Below are positions 51,530 through 59,011 of a stretch of 64,000 nucleotides of DNA, one piece after another. Below the pieces are notes generated by a model. That model did not search any database, was not told where the DNA came from, and worked only from the letters and a program-made list of their open reading frames with translations. Origin of the DNA: Alteromonas abrolhosensis (GTDB lineage: Bacteria; Pseudomonadota; Gammaproteobacteria; Enterobacterales; Alteromonadaceae). The position numbers were made by a program, and so were the translations under genes. The stretch lies in contig NZ_MEJH01000005.1 in NCBI RefSeq assembly GCF_001953635.1, positions 124,001 through 188,000 of the forward strand. The letters run 5' to 3'. Every line of letters starts with the position of its first letter. The stretch's first letter is position 1.

Positions 51530-52819
51530 GTGGCATCACCGTTATCAGATCTTGACGAGCTAGTCCTCAAATGTAGGGACGAAAAAGCCAAGAATTACAT
51601 AAAAGAAGCTGTAGCGTGTTATAAATCGGGAGCATTTCGCTCTTCGATAGTATCGACTTGGATAGCAGTATCCTTTGATATTATCGATAAATTGAAAGAG
51701 TTATCGTTGGCCGGTGACAAGGAAGCCGAAATCCAAGTTGAAGCTTTTGAAAAAGCAGTGAGAAATGGAGATATAACGAACTCTTTGAGATTCGAAAGAG
51801 ATATTTTAGCTATTTGCCGAGATAAATTGGAATTAATATCTCCTGTAGAATTTATAGATTTGAATCGTCTACAAGAAGACAGAAATAGGTGTGCACATCC
51901 GTCAATGACTTCTGATGGGGAGATATTTAACCCATCAGCAGAATTAGCCAGAATGCATATAAGATCTGCAGTAGAACATTTACTTCAGTATCCTCCTGCC
52001 CAAGGGAAATATGCGCTTGACTCATTGACTTCAGAAGTTAACTCAGAATATTTTCCAACAGATATTGATAAAGCTATTGTTGCTTTTGACAACAGCCCAT
52101 TAAAAAAAGCCAGAAAGAGCCTAATTAGAAACTTCACAATTGTGCTCGTAAAAAAAATACTCAACAAATCTTACGACTACAAAGAGATAACTAGAACAGC
52201 CACGGCACTCAACGCAATAAAAGTTATTCACGAAGAAGAATTTGATGAAACTCTGAGGGACAAGCTATCAAGTATAGTTAGAAATATAGAGGCAGATAAT
52301 TTAAAAAATGTAATCCCACTAATCAGCAGAGTAAATGACGTTTGGCCTTACTTTGACCAAGATGTTAAGCATAAAATTGAAGCTTTTGTCGAAAGTCTAC
52401 CGACTGAAAACTTTGATGACATTGACATCATCCTTTCAATTGACGATTTAGTTGGTTCAGCAGAAAAAAGGATCTCTAAAGCAACAAGGAAGGAGATCAG
52501 TGAAACATTGTTTTTTGATCTACCTACTCAAGTCGGCAATAGGATAGTTGAACTATATGAACAATCTAGGTCTTTTGATCAAGCTAATAGCTTTGCGCCA
52601 ACTGTAGCAATGCATGCTCGTGATTATACTGGTGAACAAATAAAGAGCATTATTGAAGCATCCGGAAACAATGACCAAATAAAGAATAGCTTTGAAGTAG
52701 GCGCTGTAATTAAGGCGTTGAGAGCAAACAAGTCAGTCACTGACGACGAGATAGATGGTTGGTTAGACGACGCAGACATTTCTAAATATAAAAAGATTAA
52801 AAATGAAGAGGGTGACTAA
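51530..52819 (+). CDS. HEPN-domain protein, third of three
   Basis: A 429-residue cytoplasmic protein starting with GTG after AAGGAGG. The N-terminal 150 residues are a HEPN domain: helix YIKEAVACYKSGAFRSSIVSTW, then RNRCAH at R118-H123 (R-x4-H), followed by PSM as in the Swt1/HEPN type. The remaining 280 residues are helical repeats without a fold that I recognise, possibly an interaction arm. No partner gene is seen. With its two left neighbours it makes a run of three HEPN genes in consecutive cassettes. Confidence 0.7.
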   Translation: MASPLSDLDELVLKCRDEKAKNYIKEAVACYKSGAFRSSIVSTWIAVSFDIIDKLKELSLAGDKEAEIQVEAFEKAVRNGDITNSLRFERDILAICRDKLELISPVEFIDLNRLQEDRNRCAHPSMTSDGEIFNPSAELARMHIRSAVEHLLQYPPAQGKYALDSLTSEVNSEYFPTDIDKAIVAFDNSPLKKARKSLIRNFTIVLVKKILNKSYDYKEITRTATALNAIKVIHEEEFDETLRDKLSSIVRNIEADNLKNVIPLISRVNDVWPYFDQDVKHKIEAFVESLPTENFDDIDIILSIDDLVGSAEKRISKATRKEISETLFFDLPTQVGNRIVELYEQSRSFDQANSFAPTVAMHARDYTGEQIKSIIEASGNNDQIKNSFEVGAVIKALRANKSVTDDEIDGWLDDADISKYKKIKNEEGD

Positions 52820-52834
52820 CAAACAAATACTAAA

Positions 52835-52883
52835 CAAGACAGGCATGTTTGTGTAAAAATTCATAAATTTTAGCCAGTCTACC
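52835..52883 (+). repeat. CAAGACAGGCA hairpin repeat, copy 1
   Basis: CAAGACAGGCA at 52835-52845 pairs, with one mismatch, with GCCAGTCT at 52873-52880. Between them is an inner 6-bp stem AAAATT/AATTTT with loop CATA. The stop codon of the preceding gene lies 16 bases upstream inside TAACAAAC, so this is the spacer of that cassette. Confidence 0.6.
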
Positions 52884-52924
52884 CTCTATTTTAAGTAGGT
52901 AAATGCAAAGACAAGGAGGTCGAA

Positions 52925-53506
52925 ATGAAACTTTTAAAAGTAGCTTTATTTACTCTTTTTATATCGCAGATTGCTGCTGCCGAAATTGACGTTTCTCTTG
53001 CCAATGGCACTGAGAAAGAAGTGTTGAAACGCGAGCAAATTTTTAGACTCATTGAACAGCATGATCTTAAGAAATGGTGGTTCACTGATAAAATTGTTAT
53101 AGATGAATCAGTAAGGAGTCCTTTCAGCCATCCGGTTTTAACCCTTAAAGCTACCATGCCAAATAATGACAACGCTGGTTTGTCTCAACTTCTACACGAA
53201 CAAATTCACTGGTTCGAAGGTGCGAGAAAGGAAGAGGTTGATAATACGGTTGCCGAATTACGAAAAATATACACGTCTGTTCCGGTTGGCTTTCCTGACG
53301 GCGCAAGAAGTGAATTTTCAACCTATCTGCATCTTGCTGTTTGCTTAATGGAGTTAGATGCTTTAACGCACGTCTTGGGTAAAGAAAAAGCAGAAGAAGT
53401 CATTGCAACCAATGGAAAATATTTCTACAAATGGATATATAAAACCGTTCTTCAAGACCAAGCACAAATACGAGAAATTTTGAAAAATAACAGGTTGTAC
53501 ATTTAA
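52925..53506 (+). CDS. Exported protein with HExxH motif
   Basis: A 193-residue protein with a signal peptide ending near QIAAAE. The mature part carries LLHEQIHWFEG, with HExxH at H91-H95, the zinc-metalloprotease signature; E92 would be the catalytic base, and downstream acidic residues (ARSEFSTYLH, MELDAL) could give the third ligand. It has no pro-domain and is shorter than usual secreted peptidases. An AAGGAGG site lies just before the ATG. It is likely periplasmic or secreted. A single cassette gene; role unknown. Confidence 0.65.
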   Translation: MKLLKVALFTLFISQIAAAEIDVSLANGTEKEVLKREQIFRLIEQHDLKKWWFTDKIVIDESVRSPFSHPVLTLKATMPNNDNAGLSQLLHEQIHWFEGARKEEVDNTVAELRKIYTSVPVGFPDGARSEFSTYLHLAVCLMELDALTHVLGKEKAEEVIATNGKYFYKWIYKTVLQDQAQIREILKNNRLYI

Positions 53507-53516
53507 TACTAAAAAA

Positions 53517-53540
53517 ACTAATTAAAACAGGTGTTTTGTC
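53517..53540 (+). repeat. Degenerate copy of the CAAGACAGGCA repeat
   Basis: The sequence CTAATTAAAACAGG then TGTTTTGT follows the same order as copy 4 (CTAATCAAGACAGG then ATATTTGT), with three substitutions in the core. It forms a small AAAACA/TGTTTT hairpin. It lies in the short spacer between the HExxH gene and the zinc-ribbon gene. Confidence 0.35.
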
Positions 53541-53558
53541 ACATTAAGGAAGATCGGT

Positions 53559-54050
53559 ATGAGAATAAAGTGTCGTAACTGTGGATTTGCAGAAGAAGTC
53601 AATTTAGATCTTTTCGTGAAAATTTTAGGTGGTGCAACAGCTGGGTTTGGCTTTTGGGCATGGACTAGTTTTCTTTTCGCAGGAACGGGCTTCGCTATGG
53701 CAATTTGTATTGCGATTATTACTGGCGGAGCAGCTCTCCTCGCTTACAAAGATGAAATAATAGACTGGATCGCCAACGAAGGTTATGAGTGCGAGAGTTG
53801 TGGCGGCAAGAATTGGCAAGCGATATCTCCTGACAAAGAAAAAGAAATTAACGCACATGAAAAGTATCAATGTAAAGTTAGTGCGTCTTTCGAGCTTCAA
53901 CAAAGAATCGAGACTGCCGAAGCACTATTACGTTCAGATGGGGTTGAGTTTGAAAAAACTGAGAACAGCTGGCTTGTTTTGGAGTCGTCAGGTGAGTTAA
54001 AAGAAATAAATGGTATCAACCAATTAGAACTTTATATATCTTCATTATGA
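53559..54050 (+). CDS. Zinc-ribbon membrane protein
   Basis: A 163-residue protein. Two Cys pairs, CRNC near the start and CESC in the middle (YECESCGGKNW), form a split zinc ribbon around a hydrophobic hairpin (about 23-65, FGFWAWTSFLFAGTGFAMAI...). The C-terminal 60 residues are a helix and strand domain (TAEALLRSDGVEFEKTENSWLVLE) that looks like a small adapter domain. I do not recognise the family. A single cassette gene after an AAGGAAG site. Confidence 0.65.
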   Translation: MRIKCRNCGFAEEVNLDLFVKILGGATAGFGFWAWTSFLFAGTGFAMAICIAIITGGAALLAYKDEIIDWIANEGYECESCGGKNWQAISPDKEKEINAHEKYQCKVSASFELQQRIETAEALLRSDGVEFEKTENSWLVLESSGELKEINGINQLELYISSL

Positions 54051-54142
54051 AATAACTTGTACTAGTGTAATTACTAAAGAAGACATACGGTATAAGTACC
54101 ATGCGATTTTGACTTAGCAACGTTTCCTTCGCGCAAAGCGCT

Positions 54143-54982
54143 ATGGATGAGATTCCTTTGCATGTTACAAATGACGGGCACTTCAGTCTCGAAGCAGTAA
54201 TTAATGGAAAAGAGGGGAGATTTATTCTTGATACAGGCTCGACGGGGACTGTTGTTGGTCTGAACAAGCTCGAATATTTCGGCATCAGAAAGGCAAAGAG
54301 CGCTATAAATGGAATTACTCCAGGCGACAAGGAAAAAGGCAAGATTGAAACCTTTCCAATTAGCATCGAGTCACTGTTTATAGGAACTCATGCGCTAACA
54401 ATCAAGAATATTCATTCAAGTTCAACTTTTCATCTAGGGCCTGAGATTGACGGCATCATAGGCCATGATGCAATTGTTGAACTACGCGCTATGGTTGATA
54501 TTAGGAACAGTAAGCTTCTAGTACCAGAAAAAGACATTAACGTTAAAGCATTTTTTTCTGGTTCTGATTCAAAATACACCGCCATTCCTCTGCTGCAAAC
54601 TGAAATGGGATTTACCTTAGTTAAAGCACGATTTGAGCAACATGATGTAGTCATGCTAGTCGATTCAGGTGCACAACGAGTCGTCTTGGGTATGTCTGTA
54701 GTAGCCGATGACTTTGGGTTCGATTTGGAAAATCACACAAAAGCCAAATTAGTTGGCCATGATGGAACAGAGACTCCGATGAAAGTCACCCCGAACAAAA
54801 CAATAAAGATCGGAAGTGTAAGAATTAATGGCGACTTTCTCGTGGCTGACTTTGGTGCTTTAAAACAGACTATTGGGTCGAAAAATGGAAAGTTCATAGG
54901 AATCATCGGTAATAAAGAGTTGGCTTCTATCAACGGTATTATTGACGCTGCCAACGGCGTTATATATGTGCATAAGACTTAA
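54143..54982 (+). CDS. Aspartyl protease (retropepsin-like, two DTG-type motifs)
   Basis: A 279-residue protein with two aspartic-protease active-site loops: DTGS at D30-S33 and DSGA at D174-A177, 144 residues apart. Each is preceded by a beta strand (GRFIL and VVMLV), so the chain is a tandem repeat that could form an active site within one polypeptide. The start is ATG at 54143 with no signal peptide. Upstream in the same frame the codons read ATG-CGA-TTT-stop, then LSNVSFAQSA, which looks like a broken signal peptide. It may therefore be a decayed secreted form. Confidence 0.7.
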   Translation: MDEIPLHVTNDGHFSLEAVINGKEGRFILDTGSTGTVVGLNKLEYFGIRKAKSAINGITPGDKEKGKIETFPISIESLFIGTHALTIKNIHSSSTFHLGPEIDGIIGHDAIVELRAMVDIRNSKLLVPEKDINVKAFFSGSDSKYTAIPLLQTEMGFTLVKARFEQHDVVMLVDSGAQRVVLGMSVVADDFGFDLENHTKAKLVGHDGTETPMKVTPNKTIKIGSVRINGDFLVADFGALKQTIGSKNGKFIGIIGNKELASINGIIDAANGVIYVHKT

Positions 54983-54989
54983 CACTAAG

Positions 54990-55025
54990 CAAGACAGGCA
55001 TATATGTGTAATTTACACTGACCTT
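54990..55025 (+). repeat. CAAGACAGGCA hairpin repeat, copy 2
   Basis: The core lies 8 bases after the preceding stop (TTAACACTAAG). An inner perfect hairpin GTGTAA/TTACAC (55006-55011 with 55013-55018) is flanked by AGGCA pairing with TGACCT, with one bulged A. The following 270 bases (55026-55297) contain further attC-like pieces, such as a CGCCC/GGGCG hairpin at 55038-55056 and GTTAACCC near 55220, but no gene that I can support. Confidence 0.6.
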
Positions 55026-55297
55026 AGAAGAGAGAATACGCCCATAATGAACGGGCGTCGCTCCACGTTGCTCTTCACAATAAGCAACTTCGTGAAACTC
55101 CTTATGCGTATCCAATCATATAAAAATCATGCTATGTTTGTTCATGCTAGCCTCCAAATTGATTTAGTATTGAACAAACTAATTATGGACTCCGGCCGGC
55201 GCTCCGATGGCTGAAAAGTTAACCCACGAAAATGCGGGGGCTAGCACTTTTACAGGGAGTCATTGTGTCTAGCCAGAACACAACAACAAGGAAAGTT

Positions 55298-56779
55298 ATG
55301 CTTAAACATATGCTCACTGCGATTCTGTTTCTACATTATCCTACTTTCGCAAAAGAAAGTGTGCTGATTGAAAATGTGACCGTCGTATCATCGCACCTTC
55401 AGGAGCCATTACAAAAGGCGCATGTTCTTATTTCTGATGGACGGATAAAGACAGTATCGTCATCTAAGATTGAAAAAACATTTGATGTTCAGGTAATAGA
55501 CGGGACTGCTTTATACCTAGCCCCCGGAATAATGGATAGCCATGTTCATGTTTCATCTATTCCTGGCATGGGATTTGGCGTCGAGCCTGTGGCGCAAAAG
55601 AATGAAGCACTTGCTGAAGAATACTATAGACAGCAACCCTATAGCTTCTTGTACTACGGTATAACACAGGTCGTCGACCCAAACCCAGGGCTTGAATGGA
55701 AGAAATTTACCGCTTCTGAAATACATCCTGATTACTATCGTTGCGAAGTCATTACCTCACGCTCAACGTTTCCTTTGGTAGAGAAAAATGATGAGCTGTC
55801 GAAATCCATGTTTTCCTATATCGTTGAACAGGACGTTGCTGAGACAGCACAGAACTCTCCTGAACAAATTGGAAAACGTATTGCTGAATCCGGCGCATCT
55901 TGCATAAAAATATACTTTGAAGATGGCTATGGCGATGAAAGTCAGTGGCCGTTATTGTCTGACGATACCCTGAAACGTATTCGAAAATCTGCATCACAAC
56001 ATAAACTACCTCTGGTAGCGCATGCCAATGCATTGGATATGTATCAAAGAGCTATTGATGCAGAGGTGGATGTAATTGCGCACGGGCTCTGGAATTGGGG
56101 GGAGTTTTCGCGTGAAACTGAAGTGTCCAAACCAATGCATGGCGTGCTTAACCAGTTAATGAGCAAAGGCACTGGGTACATGCCAACCCAAAGGGTAATT
56201 GCCGGACTAGGTGAACTCATGTTGCATAACTCACATGGTGTTTCTGAATTTAGTAAGGTAACGCCCGAAGAATTAATTGAATGGTATAAGCAACCTTCGG
56301 CACAATGGTTTAAAGAAGAATTACGCGCAGGATTTGACGGACTACCTGACGAGGTTATCGCTCGAATCTTTTTAAAAGATCGGGTTGGGAAAGGTAACAA
56401 AATTTTAAAGATCCTCACCGAGGCAGACTATCCGCTGTTATTAGGTTCTGATTTTCCGGGAAGTCCTAGTTTTTCCAACCAACCAGGTTTAACCACTTTC
56501 CTTGAGATGAAAGCAATGGCAGACGCTGGCGTATCTTTAGTTGCAATACTCGCAGCTGCGACCATTAATAATGCGCGACAATTTAATATTGATGAAGATT
56601 ACGGAACGGTTGAAGTTGGTAAGGTTGCAAATTTACTTTTGCTAAAACAAAACCCTTTAACTACCGTGGACGCTTGGAGCAATATCCACCATATTATCTT
56701 ACATGGAGAAGTTTTTAATCGTTCAGATTTTGCTGCAGATGCTATGGCTAACAAATCATTGCAGCGGACAAGCCGCTGA
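55298..56779 (+). CDS. Exported amidohydrolase family protein
   Basis: A 493-residue metal-dependent hydrolase. I start at the ATG at 55298 after AAGGAAAG; the open frame extends 22 codons back. A signal peptide ends near HYPTFAKE. The amidohydrolase barrel shows HVH (H82, H84) in IMDSHVHV, LPLVAHAN and VDVIAHG histidines, and the late aspartate in LLLGSDFPGSP. The C-terminal nine residues (NKSLQRTSR) are encoded by the attC site. It resembles the imidazolonepropionase-type group, and the substrate is unknown. Confidence 0.8.
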   Translation: MLKHMLTAILFLHYPTFAKESVLIENVTVVSSHLQEPLQKAHVLISDGRIKTVSSSKIEKTFDVQVIDGTALYLAPGIMDSHVHVSSIPGMGFGVEPVAQKNEALAEEYYRQQPYSFLYYGITQVVDPNPGLEWKKFTASEIHPDYYRCEVITSRSTFPLVEKNDELSKSMFSYIVEQDVAETAQNSPEQIGKRIAESGASCIKIYFEDGYGDESQWPLLSDDTLKRIRKSASQHKLPLVAHANALDMYQRAIDAEVDVIAHGLWNWGEFSRETEVSKPMHGVLNQLMSKGTGYMPTQRVIAGLGELMLHNSHGVSEFSKVTPEELIEWYKQPSAQWFKEELRAGFDGLPDEVIARIFLKDRVGKGNKILKILTEADYPLLLGSDFPGSPSFSNQPGLTTFLEMKAMADAGVSLVAILAAATINNARQFNIDEDYGTVEVGKVANLLLLKQNPLTTVDAWSNIHHIILHGEVFNRSDFAADAMANKSLQRTSR

Positions 56780-56793
56780 ATGCGGCGTTATGT
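56747..56793 (+). repeat. Short attC site overlapping the amidohydrolase end
   Basis: GCTAACAAATCATTGCAGCGG, then an ACAA loop, then CCGCTG and TGCGGCGTTATGT: a compact stem of CAGCGG/CCGCTG bounded by TAAC and GTTATG. The coding frame of the preceding gene continues through it and stops inside. Confidence 0.8.
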
Positions 56794-56812
56794 GACTCAA
56801 GGATGACGAAGA

Positions 56813-57187
56813 ATGTATTTGCCTTTAAAAGATTTGGAAAAGGAACATTCGATACCGGACGTATGGAAAGACTCCATTTGCGAAGTGGTTATTCAATTAA
56901 CCAAAGATAATTTCGAACTCCACAATGTCTCTGAATACATCGCTCTTCAATCTAGTGATATGGCCAAGTTTAATCGAGAAAATGTTCTTGAATATGGCTG
57001 TTGTCTAAAGGCGTTATCTACGGAATGTTGGGAACGTTCATGCTATCAATGGCAAGGTAATTATTGGGATTTAATCATCGATTTATGTACTGTAGAAGAA
57101 GATGTTAGTGATCTCGTTCTGAAAGGTCGAGTTTATCCCATAAACTCAGGCTACAAATATGAGTTTGGCATGGTACATGTTCCGTAG
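56813..57187 (+). CDS. Small soluble cassette protein of unknown function
   Basis: A 124-residue acidic protein that I do not recognise. It contains an aromatic motif CYQWQGNYWDLIIDL in the second half and two nearby Cys pairs (CCLK and CWERSC). No signal peptide or membrane segment is seen. The layout resembles small immunity-type proteins that often occur in cassettes, but no toxin partner is next to it. It starts 20 bases after the short attC site and is followed by an attC site. Confidence 0.6.
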   Translation: MYLPLKDLEKEHSIPDVWKDSICEVVIQLTKDNFELHNVSEYIALQSSDMAKFNRENVLEYGCCLKALSTECWERSCYQWQGNYWDLIIDLCTVEEDVSDLVLKGRVYPINSGYKYEFGMVHVP

Positions 57188-57202
57188 TTTTATTAGGCAG
57201 TC

Positions 57203-57314
57203 ACATAACACATTAAGCCGCGCGCAGGCTCGTTGGGATACAAACACGTAGGCTCCCTTCGTTTCGCTCAGGATTTTAGCCCACGTGTTATTGCCCCTAA
57301 GCAGGAAGTTAGGT
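57203..57314 (+). repeat. attC site with consensus R' (GTTAGGT)
   Basis: Runs from ACATAAC at 57203 to GTTAGGT at 57308-57314, a full match to GTTRRRY. An internal 11-bp stem AACACGT-A-GGCT with AGCC-C-ACGTGTT is interrupted by one unpaired base on each side. A TTCGTTTCGC element lies in the centre. The best-formed site in this region. Confidence 0.85.
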
Positions 57315-57332
57315 TTCAAAGGAACTAATTAA

Positions 57333-57821
57333 ATGAAAGTAATGTTTTTCGGTCTGATTTTATTAATTACAGCGTTTAGCTCTGCGTCTAAAGAAATCCA
57401 ATCCAATGGGTTTTCTTTAACCCTCGGAAATGGCTGGTCTGTTGTAAATACAAACAAAATTACAACTGCTGCAGCAAATGAAGAATCAGAACAGGTAATC
57501 ATTCTTTCAGTCTACATTGTGCCATCCGTAGAAAAGGGAACTGAGATATTAGCTGAAATGAAAAGCTACTTATCAAATCTCAATGAACAACTCCCTAAAT
57601 TGGAATTATATTCTCAACTTGCCCCTTTAGATGGTCAAACAAGTGTTCCCTGGGAATTAGTTGCTTATTCAGGGCCAAATGAAGAAGGACACTTAGTTGC
57701 TGCGTGTCTCGGTACTAATAAAGGCGTGTTAATGGTTTCACTAGAAGGAATAGGCTCTGTTCAATCTGCAATTCCGCAATTGAAATCAGTTCTTTCTTCG
57801 TTGAATTACAATGAAACCTAA
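57333..57821 (+). CDS. Small exported protein of unknown function
   Basis: A 162-residue protein with a signal peptide ending near SSASKE. The mature part has an alternating strand/helix pattern (GFSLTLGNGWSVV, VIILSVYIV, VPWELVAYSGPNEEGHLVAACLGTNKGVLMVSLEG) that resembles small DUF1795/PsbP-like domains. I cannot name it. Its stop codon lies inside the next attC site, as usual for cassettes. Confidence 0.6.
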   Translation: MKVMFFGLILLITAFSSASKEIQSNGFSLTLGNGWSVVNTNKITTAAANEESEQVIILSVYIVPSVEKGTEILAEMKSYLSNLNEQLPKLELYSQLAPLDGQTSVPWELVAYSGPNEEGHLVAACLGTNKGVLMVSLEGIGSVQSAIPQLKSVLSSLNYNET

Positions 57822-57924
57822 CAATAAAATTATTTCACCCGCAGGCGGACTGGGACGCATACACGCAGGGCGGCTTCGCCATTATGCATTGCGTGCCACT
57901 GCGCCCGTTGGTGAAAAGTTTGCC
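57816..57924 (+). repeat. attC site overlapping the preceding stop codon
   Basis: Begins with ACCTAAC at 57816-57822, a full match to RYYYAAC in which the TAA is the stop codon of the preceding gene. The outer stem is TTTCACC/GGTGAAA (57833-57839 with 57910-57916), and the inner arms include GGGCGGCTTCGCC. The terminal GTTTGCC departs from GTTRRRY. Confidence 0.78.
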
Positions 57925-57949
57925 TACTTATCAAAGGAATTGAGCACCA

Positions 57950-58738
57950 ATGAATGACAAAATACTAAGCCTTGGGCAAGAATGCCTGAGAATTATCCCC
58001 GCAGAAACTCAAGCAACTAGCTTTCTTGGTGGGAAGCCCTTAGTACGCTCACCTGTTGACTGGCCCCGTAAAAACAATAAACCGCTTGGTTTCATTGCTC
58101 AACTAGATCTGGAGGAAGTTAACCCAAGTAGGTGTATAGAATGGCTACCTGATACCGGCCGATTGTTATTCTTTTATGACCTTGAAGAGTGGCCATGGGG
58201 ATTTGATCCAAATGACAAGGGGGGCTGGGCAGTAATCTATGAAAATGGTTCTAATGAGCTTTATTCTCTTGAACTGCCCAGAGATCTCAGTGAAGACCAT
58301 ATAGCCTCTTCTATTAAGTATGTGAAAACGCAGAACTTCATCAGCTATCCAGATGCTCAACGAGTTAGCTTTGATAAAATTGGCTTATCTAGAGATGAGG
58401 ATGAAGATTACTACGGCTTTATCGACGAGCAGTATGGAGATGAGCCTCGCCACCAAGTTGGTGGTTTCCCGACACCAATACAGAATGACGACATGGAAGA
58501 AGAGTGTCAGCTTGTAAGTGGTGGAGTAAATTGCGGTGGTCCAGAGGGTTACAGCTCTGACGAAGCCAAGCAGCTCCGAAAGGAAGAAAACGATTGGCGA
58601 ATGATTCTACAATTTGACTCTGACGATGATATAGGAGCTATGTGGGGTGATATGGGTATGCTTTATTTCTGGGTTAAAGAAAGTGAGGCTAGAAAGCATG
58701 ATTTCTCAAATGTTTGGATGGTGCTGCAGTGTAGTTAA
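57950..58738 (+). CDS. DUF1963 (YwqG-like) protein
   Basis: A 262-residue soluble protein of the DUF1963 family. Typical elements are LGGKPLVRSPVDWPRKNNKPLGFIAQLDLEEV, GRLLFFYD, the HQVGGFPTPIQND stretch, and the C-terminal ILQFDSDDDIGAMWGDMGMLYFWVKE. Family members are found widely in cassettes and in bacterial chromosomes, with no settled biochemical role. It starts 25 bases after the attC end and is followed by another attC site. Confidence 0.85.
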   Translation: MNDKILSLGQECLRIIPAETQATSFLGGKPLVRSPVDWPRKNNKPLGFIAQLDLEEVNPSRCIEWLPDTGRLLFFYDLEEWPWGFDPNDKGGWAVIYENGSNELYSLELPRDLSEDHIASSIKYVKTQNFISYPDAQRVSFDKIGLSRDEDEDYYGFIDEQYGDEPRHQVGGFPTPIQNDDMEEECQLVSGGVNCGGPEGYSSDEAKQLRKEENDWRMILQFDSDDDIGAMWGDMGMLYFWVKESEARKHDFSNVWMVLQCS

Positions 58739-58744
58739 ACTTAA

Positions 58745-58793
58745 GGGGAACAAAGTGTTGCACCGGACAAACCGGTGAACGCGGCGCTAAGTG
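58745..58793 (+). repeat. Short attC-like site related to 56747-56793
   Basis: Same plan as the site at 56747: AACAAA, TTGCACCGG, loop ACAA, CCGGTG, then CGCGGCGCTAAG. The stem CACCGG/CCGGTG replaces CAGCGG/CCGCTG with matching changes on both arms. The terminal GCTAAG replaces GTTAG-type ends, so it may be inactive. Confidence 0.65.
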
Positions 58794-58847
58794 CTGGACT
58801 TACCCAAACCTAGTTGTCATCTCCTGTAGTTAGATAAGAGGTGAATT

Positions 58848-58901
58848 ATGGCTAATAAAAAGTTCTCGATTAAAGTGTCGCCGCGATTAGCGTTTAGTTG
58901 A
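58848..58901 (+). CDS. 17-codon ORF with ribosome site, possible gene remnant
   Basis: An ATG follows AGAGGTGAATT and opens a 17-residue peptide rich in Lys/Arg (MANKKFSIKVSPRLAFS). The residues are those of a normal bacterial N-terminus, so it may be the start of a gene cut off by the repeat that begins 23 bases later. It could also be a leader peptide. Confidence 0.25.
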   Translation: MANKKFSIKVSPRLAFS

Positions 58902-58923
58902 TTTAGCATTGTCATAGACTATT

Positions 58924-58971
58924 CAAGACAGGCACCTTTGTTTACAAAGGTTTTATTTTTGTGTCTGTCTT
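58924..58971 (+). repeat. CAAGACAGGCA hairpin repeat, copy 3
   Basis: AAGACAGGCAC (58925-58935) pairs with GTGTCTGTCTT (58961-58971) over 11 bp with one G-T pair. Inside it is a perfect 6-bp stem CTTTGT/ACAAAG with a TT loop, plus a T-rich bulge. It is the best-formed copy and overlaps the GTG that could start the next gene. Confidence 0.7.
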
Positions 58972-59011
58972 AATTTCTCTCTATATTTTCCATTTTACTT
59001 CGGAGAGTGGT

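Noticed and set aside
54942-55214. 90-codon frame after the aspartyl protease gene
   Set aside because: It overlaps the end of the protease gene and runs through repeat copy 2 and attC-like remnants, so it is more likely spacer DNA.
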